From the NCBI GenBank assembly GCA_009746045.1, contig RPFO01000389.1, positions 131,001 to 195,000 of the forward strand: 64,000 nucleotides of DNA. Direction: 5' to 3'. The DNA comes from Mesostigma viride (lineage: Eukaryota > Streptophyta > Mesostigmatophyceae > Mesostigmatales > Mesostigmataceae). This document shows, piece after piece, positions 31,698 through 43,089 of this stretch. Both the position numbers and the translations under genes were made by a program. Under the pieces are notes generated by a model. It was not told where the DNA came from. It searched no databases and worked only from the letters and a program-made list of their open reading frames with translations. The first letter of the stretch is position 1, and each line of letters opens with the position of its first letter.

Positions 31698-34600
31698 TCA
31701 AAGCATCAGCAGGATTGTCAACCCCAGGGATATGCTCAATATTGGCCAAGGAGGACAATCCTTAAGAAGGAGATAATCCAAGTCCCTACTTCTGGCCATC
31801 TGCCTGTGCACAAACTGCACCATCCCCATGGAGTCTGTTTTTAGAAGAGTGGTAACCTGAAGTGGCCAAGGAGTGTTAGAAGTCATCTGATGAAGCAACT
31901 CCTTCAGATAAAGGCTTGTGTGAATGCCTTCACAAATAGCCCTGCATTCTGCCACATCACTGCTGACAGCCACCCGTTTGTGCAGGCGACTAAACCAGCT
32001 CACCAAACTCCCCAGGCCTTCCTGTCTGAGCACAAAGAGCCCTGCAGCCCTGCCCCTGACCTTGGAGACCTGCCTGCTGTCCATTGAGCTATCCACATAC
32101 AGCTCCATGCAAATGGGTTGTGATAAATCCACTGCAGACAACAGAATGCCAGATGAAGCCCTGACCTGATCAGCCACCTTGGCAGACCCTAGCTCCACCA
32201 GCATGTCATCAGGCAACCTGGCTATGACCATAAGGTCTGGCCTGGAAATGCCTGCCACCCAAGCAACCATGCCCCTGACCATAGGACACAGTGCCTGTGT
32301 GATGGTTGGAGGAAGCTTGCTAATGAGGGTCTCTTGATAATCATTGCCCCCCACCAGCAGCATACGCCACTCCCCCCCTTCTTCACCAGTGTGGCCTCCA
32401 TGCCCACAAACAGTAGAGGCTCATTCTCCACCTGCCATTGCTCCCTACCCAGAGGAAACTTGGACTTAATGATGGAGATCAGCTCCTTAAGCCACGACGT
32501 GGGAGCTATCAGATGTAGGTCATCCCCGTGCAGCGAAGCATACACTGGTAGGCCTTCCCATTGCCCCAGAAACAGACAGGGGTCTACAGGAGAGACCTTC
32601 AAGTTGCAATGCTCCTTCAGGAAACGGTTGAGAGTCTCCCTCCAGATTATTGGACTTGACCTCAGGCCCTCCAGGCCCTTGAGGATTTTAAGGAACTCAG
32701 TGTGAATGTCCCTTTTCCATACAGCAGGCACCCTGACATAGAAAGGCGTCTTGCCCTCCCACTTTTCCTGTGCCACATCTGCATCCCCCTCCAGAAATGC
32801 CCTCTTGAAGTCTACCACCACTGAGCCATAGTCCAAGCCCTTGTTGAGAAGGCCTAGAAATACACACAGCAGCAGCCTCCAAGTGTCATGCAGCATGCCA
32901 GGGGTATACAACTCCTCAGCAGTGCACTCACCAGTACCCTTGAACTCATTCAGCACTGGCCTGACATGTGGTACCTTGACCCCGTCCACCTCCTTCATCT
33001 TGATGACAAACTTGAGCTTGAGTAGACGTCGTGCAGGAGGCAGGTCATTGACAGGTTCCACGCATTTCTTGGAGATCCAGTCCTCCCCAGATTTAATCAG
33101 ACCCAGTGTGACCTGGGGACACATAATGGGAGAGGACATGAGCTTCACCAGGCCTTGGTAGTTGATAGGGCTGTGTCCAGCAAGTGAGTGAGGACCAATG
33201 CCCAAACTGCTTGGATGACTAGCAGCTGGCAATATGAGGTCATCAACCAAGGGCTCCTGCCCCTGGCACACTTGCACACGCTTAACCGTCCTGGTTACTG
33301 CACGTGATAGGTGAGTGGTCCTGAAATTAATCAGTGGGACCTGACCAGCCCCTTCCTTAGTCAGGAGAGAGGACGTGATCACTACCCCATCCTGGCATAG
33401 GAAATTCTGCCCCAGAAGAGCAGGTCCCTGATAGCCCTCCAAGACACAAAATGCAGTGTCCTGTCCAAGGATAGGAATAGATACCTCACCCAGTACCTTC
33501 ACGTGTACCCCGCCACTGAAGTCAGACACAAACTGATAGCTGGGTTCAGTCATGCTGTACCCTGCTGCAGCCCTGGTCCCAATGATGGAAACCTGAGAAT
33601 TAGTGTCTACCTCTAAGGCAGTGTCCAGCCCCAGATTGCCATGCCACCTGAGCTTGGCTACCTTGGGCTGCTTCTTGGCTCTTTGTAGAGCCCCAATCAA
33701 TCCAGCCAAACTTGTCCCCCTGGGCTTGGTTAGTGCCTTGGGCTTGACAGTTGACTCCCCAGCTGTTGACCTTGCAGCCTGTTCAACAAGTACCTCTGCA
33801 ACCTGGCCAGGGCTGACAGATTCCCCTGCAACAGATGTGGTCGTTGCGTCAGTGATGTCACTTGGGACCTGAAAATCCTGCAGATCCTGTGAGCCTTGTG
33901 CCTGACTGCCCTCATTCATCAGGTTAGGCTTGACATATGACCAACTCAGCCGGTGCACATGCTTTGGTTCGTCCTCCATGCTGACCAAGCATGCGTGGCT
34001 AGCTTCATCAACCTGGGTAACCACCCCAGGACTCCAGCTACCACGTTTGCCATAAAGGCTAGGTTCCTTCCAAGCTAGGACCTTCTGACCCACTTGTGGC
34101 TCCAGCATCTTCCAACCCCGGTCCTTCTCCCTCAGCTTGGCAAAGGTGACATGTGCAGCATGTTTCCAGCCCTCCAGCACATGTGGTGGGCACAGGCCAT
34201 GATATAGACCCATTGGGCTGACAGCAACTCCATCATAGTAGAAGTTAACCCTGCTGTTCAGCTGCTGCTCCACGTTCCTCAGCCATGCACTCCTGACAAG
34301 TGCAGGTGCAGACAAGGGTACCCAGTCTTCAGAGATGATCAATTTCTTGACCTCCTGGATTGCCCTCTCGATAGCACCCTGCTGCCCATGAGCCTCCCTA
34401 GGTGTAACCAGCAACTCAGGAAGGGTAGGATCACCCTTGAGATGCTGAAACTGCATGTCCACCTGGATCCTTGTGGTAGGAAACTTGGCTCTTACATTCT
34501 GCAGGGCAGCCAGCAAGTACCTGTTCTTCATAGAAGGTAAATGCTCAGCACCTTGTATTTTGTGTACCTGTCCACGCACACCAACAGTTGCATGCCCCTG

Positions 34601-35216
34601 ATGTGTTGGATATCACACTGCAGATCACCAATGCTCTGAGGTAGAGCTTTGGCATGTGATTTCCTGGGCTTGTTGGAGGACAACTGGCACTTACACCGTG
34701 AGGCAGCTTGCTGACACGCCTTGAGAAGGGGTGCCCTGCCCATACGGAAGGCAAAGTTGTTTGACAGAGAAGTGGCATGCCCAAACATGTTGTGGATTCG
34801 GGCACCCAACTCCTGGTACACAGAGGAAGCAGTCCCTGGCACAGTCAGGACTGTGCTGTCAGGTTGTCCAGCATCACCATGCTGACTTCCATCCTGTTCT
34901 GACTCAGAGCCTGAGTCACCCTGCTCATGCCCAACACCTGGACCGCCAGCAGGGACCACATGCATACCACCAGAGGCCTTCACACCCCTCTGTGGTTGTA
35001 CATTGGTTTCTCTCAAAATGAGAGGTCCACCCTCGTGCCCAGCACGAGGATGCATGGGGTCAGACATTCTTACAGCTGCACCAGCTGTCAAGGACGTCTT
35101 CATAGGAACCTGTACCTCTCCAGGTGACCTGGGGCCACCCTGAACCTGGAGATCACCCTCTTGTTGCCCAGATATAAAATCTGCATTGGAGCACCTGGCC
35201 TCCCCCTGGGTGAATT
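31698..35216 (-). CDS. Copia-B pol: integrase, protease-like, RT, RNase H (several frameshifts)
   Basis: Segments in order on the minus strand: 35216-about 34550 (H/C zinc site LGARIHNMFGHAT, CKCQ; first integrase Asp in IGDLQCDIQHI, VDRYTKYK), 34579-32360 (integrase end RIQVDMQFQHL, GAIERAIQEVKK; SH3-like KVLAWKEPSLYGKRGSW; protease-like LEVDTNSQVSIIG and LLGQNFL; RT DFKRAFLEGD, GLRSSPIIWRETLNRFL and SLHGDDL), then 32363-31698 (RNase H AECRAICEGIH, LLKTDSMGMVQFVH). IPGVDNPADALTK is in a further frame near 31720. The break near 32372 is one base in a run of seven C. Homologous to Copia-A pol over its length. Confidence 0.9.
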
Positions 35217-35243
35217 AAGGTGTGTAGGGGTTGCCTCAGACAG

Positions 35244-36354
35244 TCACTGCTCCTTGTTGTCTTCTTGCTGACTGCCCTTTGAAGGCTGGCCTGCCTGGGA
35301 CTTGTTGTTGTTCTTCTTGTTGTTGTTATTCTTGTTGCTGCCCTGGCCCTGGGTCTTCTTGAAGCTGGGACACTCCTTCTTGATGTGCCCCCACCCCTTG
35401 CACAGGTAGCATTGTATCTTTGACTTGCCCTGGCCACTGCCCCCGTTGTCAGACGCGTTGCCCTGCTTGGGCTGACCACCCACCCGCCTGAACACCGACT
35501 TGGAGTGTGACCTCCCGTCAGGGTCGGGTGAATGATTGGCCTTCCGCTTGTTGTGGTTGCCCCTACGCCCTCCTTGGCTTCTGTCAGCCTCAGACGATTT
35601 GGAGCCACCCTGGGTACGCCCACCTGCCTGGGTAGCCTTCACTGCTGGCACTCCACCCTCAAACAGCTCCTCTGCCTCGAGTGCTTGTTTGATTATGACC
35701 TTGTAGGCCTTGAGGGTTGAGTGTGGGGCACACATGACCTTTAAGGAGCCACGTGTAGCCTTGTCCAGCCCAGAAACCTTGAGCCAGTTTGTCAGGGCTA
35801 TGTTGTCAGCAACATTAAAGCCGTGAGCCCTGCCCTCCTCAACCATTTTACAATAGTTAAGGAAGTTCTGGATCAGGTCTCCCTTGACCTCCCACCCCTG
35901 GTATTTATCCTGCCAATGGATCCCCACTTTCTTCCTCTGATCCTCTAGCAGCTCCTTTAACTCTGCCACGTAGCTGGACCAGGCCTTGTTGGCCTTCTTA
36001 CACTCTCTAGTGAGGTCCTTTATCTGATCTGTACACTTGCCAAAAGTCTGGCTACCTATCCAGATCTGGTAATAGTTTGTACCACCGTACAAACTTGGAA
36101 ACCCCTCTAGCCCCTCCACAAACTCCTCAGCCTGCTTGGGCTTTGAGTCTGACGTGACAGGTTGCAGTTGATTCACAATAAGCAAACCCTGGGTGGTAAT
36201 CATAACCAAGAACAGCTTGTGTATTATTAGGGTTGTGATGAACATTGGTAATTTCCCCGGTGACACCCACGTCATCTACGTGAGCTGTCCCACTACCAGC
36301 ACCACCATTATTCCCACTGGCTGGGGCACCTTTGCTACGGCGCCCGTCTGCCAT
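35244..36354 (-). CDS. Copia-B gag
   Basis: Probable start MADGRRSKG at 36354, with a one-base shift near 36180 into the main frame (LQPVTSDSKPKQAEEF onward). Helical capsid-like region, basic Gly/Asn/Lys-rich tail, and one zinc knuckle C-x2-C-x4-H-x4-C (CYLCKGWGHIKKEC). Ends TGA at 35244; pol opens in a different frame about 28 bases later. Confidence 0.88.
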
Positions 36355-36509
36355 TCTGCACTACAAGCTATTCAAAAACACCTCAGCAAAGCAGCAAATA
36401 AAGTATGTACAAAACTGTCTCAATGCCGCCTGCGCCGGTGTCGCCGCCGCCCCCGCGAATCGCCGCTGAAAATCGACAAAATGCCGACTTGTACGTGAAA
36501 ACGGGCCGA

Positions 36510-37254
36510 TTATTCAGTAATCGAGGCCGCGGAAATCACAGTACTGTAGGAGTACGCTGGATCCTCCATATCCGGCGTGTGTGCCGGACCTGCGCCCGTA
36601 TGTATCAAACCGGTGTGCTGCGTTTTGCGTCGGCTCGAAAATTGCAATTCGCCGACGCGCGACGAGGCGCAGAGGATGTGTAAAAATGGACAGCAACTCC
36701 CAGCCTGCGGGAATCCACTCGCGCAAGGCTGCAGAAAAGCCACCAGGTTAATGAGAACCTGGCGTTCTCGACTGCGTACGCCGCGTGTGAGCAGCGACAG
36801 CAATGCGAGGTCTTGAAATAAATTTGTTGTGACCACCGGCGCGCCCCCCGTGCGTGTCGATGCCCAGTTTTGCAAATTTCTCTGGTAGCCGGTCAGCGAG
36901 GAAATGGCGTTGTCGATCTCCTCGATAGCGGTGGTGACCTCAGTTACCGACCGCAAACCGCCACGGACCTGGACCGTAAATTGCGAAAGAATGTTTCGAA
37001 TGGTGTCCAACGGCCCACGAATGCCGGCACCAGCTGCGGCAGTTGGGGGTTCTCGGGAAAATCCCCGAGCAATGGGAGTGCTGCGCGCTGCCGACGATGA
37101 AGTTCGTCGAGCGAATCGTGACCTCGTCAAGCAATTGTTGCCACGATGGCGCAGCCGGCCTGGGCTCGCGCGAAGGCGGAGCCGGTAAGGGGTCAGCCGG
37201 CGGAGCAGCTACCTCCTCATCCGTTGGAATTCGGAATTCTTCAGAATTTGGCAT
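36510..37254 (-). CDS. Copia-B frame upstream of gag, unknown function
   Basis: Starts MPNSEEFRIPTDEEVAAPPA 24 bases inside the 5' LTR boundary, proline-rich, then after a one-base shift near 37075 continues with helix-like sequence (VRGGLRSVTEVTTAIEEID, NAISSLTGYQRNLQNW). No domain recognised. Could be an N-terminal gag piece or an extra gene. Confidence 0.5.
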
Positions 37255-37278
37255 GTTTGGAACGAGGCGAGTAATACG

Positions 37279-37895
37279 AGTTGAGTGAGAGTGAATGCCC
37301 TGAATTCCGCCATGGTTCTTGCAGGAATGTTGCCTTTATTAAGAATAAAGAACACAGACGTAAGTCACGTCACTTCCAAGACTGCACGCAGCACAGGCGA
37401 CAGGGTCGCAGTGCCAAGAGAACGTGCACGCAAGAACTAGCGTCCTAGAGCTACCAAGTCACACATATAGGTTGCTAGGGACGCGTCCAAGTATTCAGCT
37501 GTACTGTCACAGCTGAACTGTCAATCAATTGATTACACAGACTCTGGCACGCCTTTGGCGCGCAGATCTATCAATTGTCCATACGGCTAGTCCTGTGGAC
37601 CTATCCGTACACTACTCAGCATCAATTGTCTCATAGGTCCTGGCGCGCTACAGCACGCCTACCTATCAATTGACCATCAAGTCCTGTACAAGTCCTGTCA
37701 ACGTCCTGCGGACTATCAAAGTGACACTTGTACATCCTGTGTCCGTACGCGCCCACAGTGGCGCGCCGGGTACTGTCGGCACAGCCTAGGAAACGTCATA
37801 ACTTTTACGTTCCTTAACCAAATGAGGCGTTCAAGGTGCCGTTGGAAAGAGCGTAACAATCTCTATCCATCTAACGTAAATCCTTTACGTTAACT
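37279..37895 (-). repeat. Copia-B 5' LTR
   Basis: 617 bp; the internal sequence begins CGTATTACTCGCC on the minus strand, which does not show the common TGG of a tRNA primer site. Confidence 0.95.
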
Positions 37896-38969
37896 GTGCC
37901 CCACGCCGGTGCACCGCTCGCAGACGACCTTCTCCTTGGGGACGCCACCCTGCTGCTGTTGCTGCCTGCCAGCGCCGCCCTCCTGTCGAGGCTGCTTGCC
38001 CTGACCGCCTCCCGGCCCGCGTTTGCTGGACGCGTTCTGGTTGTGCCGACCACCGCGAGCTCGGCGTTTGCCACCCAACATTCGCACCACGTTGTCGGCC
38101 ACCGTCGTGGACAGCTGGGTAACAAGAGTGGTCAAGTCCGACAGAGAAGCTGCTGGCGGGGTCGAGGCAGGAACAGGGTTTACCTGAGCAACTGTCGGCA
38201 GCTTGTTGTTACGCCTGGGGCCGCCCCGGTCCTTGAACATCTCTCGGAGGTGCGCCATGGCTGCGTTGAGCCGTTTCTGGTCGTCCGGGGTGCCCACTAC
38301 CACGGAAGAAGCTAGCGCAATTTTCATGCCGAGACCGGCCTTGACATTGGCACGGCTCTCTGGCGTCAGCCCCAGCGCATCCAGAACTGCGCTGAGTAAA
38401 TATTCGCTACTCATGTGCTTCAAGACACCCTTGCTCCGGACCTGGGCCGCGAATCTGGCCATGTCCGAGCTGAGGTAATTCGGGTCAAGCGACAGGTTGC
38501 GCACCAGCGCCTGCCCCTCCTTTTCCTCGTCAGGAAAGCTTGAGGTGTCGAGCACCTCTTGCAGGGCCTTCACTGTGTCGGGCCAGGTCCACGCCTCTTT
38601 GCTGGCGTTGATAATGACCCCTCGCACGTCCGCATTACCCGTAGCCTCGTTGCATACCTCTGACCGGCGCAGCTTGGTGAGGAAAACTGCGTCGGACAGT
38701 TCGTTGTAGTCCTGCCGGAGCTCGCCCAGGCTGTAAATAAACTCCTCCACGGCGGACGGCGTCAGAATTTCTGGCAGCTTACTTGGCAGCTCTTCTTTCT
38801 TGAAAACTTTTCGAGCAGTTGGTGCTGACTGCTGCCCCGGAGCTGTGCTGACCGAGCCACCAGCTGGCTCAGTCGCCACGGTGGCTGCGCCACTCCCATC
38901 CGCCGGAGTTGATGCTTGCGTTCCCTGGTCCTGGGTTGCAGCTGGCGTTCGCTCCGCGCCACGCGCCAT
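37896..38969 (-). CDS. Copia-A gag, main part
   Basis: Starts ATGGCGCGTGGC at 38967-38969, 47 bases after the 5' LTR. About 358 codons: Ala/Thr/Gln-rich N-terminus, capsid-like helical region (LPEILTPSAVEEFIYSLGEL, SSDMARFAAQVRSKGVLK), basic Gly/Gln-rich tail and the first half of a zinc knuckle (CERCTGVGH). Copia-B cuts the frame exactly after this His codon; the next residues, up to the final Cys, are at 30050 and below, giving C-x2-C-x4-H-x4-C. Confidence 0.92.
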
Positions 38970-39015
38970 GAGCCCAGAAAAATGGTCAACGTTAATGTTG
39001 ACTGTTGTGAATACA

Positions 39016-39444
39016 AGTTGAATGCCCTTCACCGCTGGCTAGCACGCCGGCGATGGAGACGGGATTTTTGTTGTTTGGGGAACCGATTGTGGGAGGCTGA
39101 GCCCGCAGCCGCCACTGATTGCTATTGAACCCTTGCAGCTGGCCAGGCCGCAAGGAGCTCAGCGGCGCGGCGCTAACCGATAAGGCATGCTCGAGCCTCT
39201 AACCCGAGACTACCGGTAGGCTACCCGATAGTGCATGCTCGAGCCTCTTACCCGAGACTACCGGCACTCAGCAGATCTGTGCTACCGAGGGCGACGGTTC
39301 TCTGACCGTCCCGGCGCGCACTGGCTTCCGTACCTTGCTTAGGCACCGACTAGCATCTAGACACCAATCTTTGATGCCCACCTGACTAGGCGCCCAGGCC
39401 GGCGACTACCGGCCAGCGGATAGATGCCACTCGGGAGCACAACT
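39016..39444 (-). repeat. Copia-A 5' LTR
   Basis: 429 bp; two differences from the 3' LTR by eye. Followed on the minus strand by TGTATTCACAACAG, where a primer site would be expected. Confidence 0.95.
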
Positions 39445-39649
39445 TCTTGTATGAGTGTTTGTATAGGGATCCTTGTGTCCTAAAGTAGAAAGCTTATCGT
39501 TGATACTGCTTCTTCTTTTTTTAGAGTAGCCCTTGGGACATGCAGGCAAGGATGCATGGCATTATAAATATCAATGAAATACAGTACCAAGCGGCTTTTT
39601 ACCACTGACGTGCATTGTAAAATAGGTGCAGGCAACTGCCGTGCACATG

Positions 39650-40235
39650 CCGTGCCTGAAAATTGTTGAGCCCATATGGTGAGCTTTTTTGCTTATTTGG
39701 TAATTACAGCGTCAATACGTTGTCTAAAGTCAACCAACGTGGATCGACCTGGGCTGTGGTTGTCAGTGTGTGCGTAAATGTAAAGCACTCATGTATGGCT
39801 CGCATGTTTGGGAGCTCCTAGCTGAATCACACTTTGTTGGCACCCATGCCTGCAGCTAGTGGGGTCTTTGTGGCTAGGTACCTTGGGACAGTGTTGGGGT
39901 TGGCTAGCTAGACTACGTGCAAGATGATTCCACCACTGGCCATCAGTGGCTCGGTCCTTAGAGCAGCCAACATACCAGCATACTCGCGCATATTTCAGCT
40001 TTAGCACACCCACAGTTTGCCATAGTCCAACGAGCGTTGAACGCAGCTGTGGCCTGCCTTCGGGCATGAGTGAGGACGCAGGTGTCTTTGCCCCTTTCCC
40101 ACTGTGCAACTTACAGGGACTGGAAAGCACTCTCGGTGCTACATGCCCCCCCCACGGAGGCATGCTATAGTTTGGGGAGGTGGCACCCCAAAACCCTTAA
40201 TTAAAAATTGACATATGGTAATATCACTTGAAATC
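39650..40235 (+). mobile_element. Decayed LINE 3' end
   Basis: Sequence at 39950-40160 parallels the LINE end at 23560-23720 (GCAGCTGTGGCCTGCCTTCGGGCATGA, CAGGGACTGGAAAGCACTCTCGGTGC), with a stem-loop-like GCATG pair at 40141-40169 and an AATTAAAAATT tail near 40200. Frames are broken. Confidence 0.5.
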
Positions 40236-40277
40236 CGTTTGCACAACCCTAAGTTATGATTGGGGGCACTAAAACAA

Positions 40278-40445
40278 ATGTCAACACATTACCAACAACT
40301 TGACCTCGGCGCCTTAAGCATGCCAGCCTCAAACTACACGAAATTGTACGAAATTGCTAGGAATCTGACGATGCAACCGAAAGAAATGGAGCGCTTCCTG
40401 CAGGGAAACTCAGTGCCCGAAAAAAGGGCGAAAGGCCGACGTTAA
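40278..40445 (+). CDS. Small open frame, 55 residues, unknown
   Basis: MSTHYQQLDLGALSMPASNY then a helical, basic C-terminus (KLYEIARNLTMQPKEMERFL, ending KRAKGRR) and TAA. Composition looks coding, and the end looks like a true C-terminus. No neighbours that explain it. Confidence 0.3.
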   Translation: MSTHYQQLDLGALSMPASNYTKLYEIARNLTMQPKEMERFLQGNSVPEKRAKGRR

Positions 40446-40784
40446 TGCACCTGCCTGCGTGGAAATGTTTCATGCATAAACTGGCACGCAAGCTCGAACA
40501 ATAAAAGACATCATCCATTGATCAGGCAAACAAGGAAGGTGCGCCTTCCGTGAATACGTCGAAGGCGACATGCGCAGGCCTGCGTAGGTTCTTACCTTGA
40601 ATGCCGGAAATGTAAAGAAACCGGGAAGCTTCGGCACAAACTTGACAACACCATTAAGTTAGCCTCATAATCGCTCTTTAGAGCCTATACGTTGCCTCAC
40701 AATCGCTGCCGTAAACCTGCATTAAATTTCATGATCCACAAGAGAAATTATATCCTGGACCCCCGCGCCCGTTAAAAAATTAAA

Positions 40785-41155
40785 TTAAATTATAACATGA
40801 CTCCGTTGGGTGATCATGTAGCACATATTCCCGTGGATGGATGGAGGGTGGGGGCAAAGCCGCGAAACCGAACTAATCTAACTCTAAGCTAATCTAATCT
40901 AGAAAACCCTACCTATACTACTCAGCAAAGCGCCCCTTCCGCTTGCATGGGGGGAGGGGGCTTGCCCACAGGGGCGGGCGTATGAGCCTGGACAATGGTC
41001 TTCCACCTCCTCTTGTCCTGCATAGCAGTCCAAGCAAGAGAGAGGGAGTGAATGCGATTTTCAAACTGCGCTGGGACCACTAGGTCAGCCATCAACTGCT
41101 GTGGGTAGGTCATGACATGTTTGCCTACCTTTTTAGGAATGTCCTGAGGGCCAGG
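40785..41155 (-). mobile_element. 5'-truncated LINE fragment
   Basis: The minus-strand frame 41113-40922 (FENRIHSLSLAWTAMQDKRR, RWKTIVQAHTPAPVGKPPPP) matches the LINE fragment in TE-A (21775). Downstream come CCATCCATCC, a diverged stem-loop (TGATCACCCAACGGAGTCATG) and a TTTAATTTAATTTTTTAA tail at 40775-40795. Confidence 0.7.
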
Positions 41156-41300
41156 CCGCGCCCGTAGCCGTTCGAGAAATTAGCGATATTGCAAACCGTA
41201 AACTTTCCGCCATGAAATGAGGTCATCGACTAATCTTCTGCGGAATTCATTCATTTTTTCTAGCTTTTCAGATGCCATATCGATATTAATATTGCCTGAA

Positions 41301-41424
41301 GGCAAGCCGCCATGGCCACCTCCGCGAGGGTTGAGCGGTCCGGGCACACATTATACACCGTACGGACGGTACCGCGAATTTTGTTGCGCGGAAAATATTC
41401 GGCGCGCCGGCCACGTCCCCTTAA
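41301..41424 (-). repeat. TTAA-GGGGAC module, fourth copy
   Basis: Reading from 41424 leftward: TTAAGGGGACGTGG, GAATATTTTCCGCGC, GTACCGTCCGTACGGTG, GGAGGTGGCCATGGCGGCTTGC. Matches 7202-7327 and both arms of 9823-10140. Confidence 0.6.
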
Positions 41425-42450
41425 TTTAATTTTAGACTCAGCAGGAAACATGTTCCTGTCATCCATGAGATAGTGGCCATTGGCATTGTGAGGATGGATG
41501 CACGTCAGATCATATAAGAATTTGGACAATCAAGAATGTGTTTGACGCTCTTACAACCCAAATTAAGGTTTGACTCATAATTTGGTCGGGGCTCATTGCT
41601 CAACCATTCCAATGGGGATGTATGCTCGTTGACGCAGTCAATCATGACATCTTATGATTATTACTTCCGGCAACGTGACGTGTGGATCCGCCCATAAATT
41701 AGCTATCAAGGTCAACCAGCATCGGTATGCATTATTATTCAAATCAGCAGACCCATGCATGTGTTGAATGTTAGCAACACATACCTTGTGTTGGCCGGCC
41801 ACCTGCAAAATTACTGACCAGGTAGATGTTGAAGAACCTCACAATCATCTGCAGTTGTCGCATGGATCCTAGCTAGCCCACGAGGAGAATTTTCAAGGTG
41901 CCCAGTTGCTTTATAGCAGTATGCATATAAGACACATGATACTGCACCACTGCGGCTAGCTTATGACTGTCCCCATCCCCCCTTCCCCATTCCATCAGGA
42001 AATATGCTCACGTGACGCTGTCTACGTGTTTATTAATTTATTCATTCATGACTGTGTAACATGGCAGACGCAACGTGAAGGCAGGCCTTCATGATAATGG
42101 GCCCTTCAACTCGAGAGCTCCATCCATTGCAGCCCTTGGGCATTTGCAGCTGCCAGCTGATAATGCTCCAATATGAGGGTAGTCCTGGAATCTTCATTCC
42201 GAAAGCTCGGTCACCACCTCCTGCATTAAGAGCAAATAGACAAGCACTGAGTTTAGAACCCTGGACTCAACCACACACAAACAATGATTCGTGACAAGCT
42301 ATGGATGAAAAACTTCAGGAATCTCTTTTTCTAATTGCGTACATATGGGCATTACATGCACATGCACAACCACAATACAATAACGGGGGAGAAAAAGGGA
42401 AAAGGAAGCCCAGCAGAGAGAGACGCAGTGAGAGGGAGTTCGTTAGGTTG
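41425..42450. other. No gene recognised
   Basis: AT-moderate sequence without convincing exons or repeats. Confidence 0.4.
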
Positions 42451-42452
42451 GC

Positions 42453-43050
<598 letters not shown>

Positions 43051-43089
43051 GCATCCAGTGGGGCGTCCGAAGGCGGGGCGCAAGCTTTT

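Larger units (their letters stand above)
30056..37895 (-). mobile_element. Copia-B: Copia-type LTR retrotransposon inserted in Copia-A gag
   Basis: LTRs of 617 bp (37279-37895 is 5', 30056-30672 is 3') begin AGTTGAG and end GTTAACT on the plus strand; I count two differences. Target duplication GTGCC at 30051-30055 and 37896-37900. Polypurine tract AAAGAAAAGAAGGG (minus strand) lies beside the 3' LTR. Internal order: an upstream frame of unknown function, gag, integrase, protease-like segment, RT, RNase H, then about 1 kb with a small membrane-type frame. At least three frameshifts in pol and one in gag make this copy defective unless they are sequencing errors. Confidence 0.95.
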
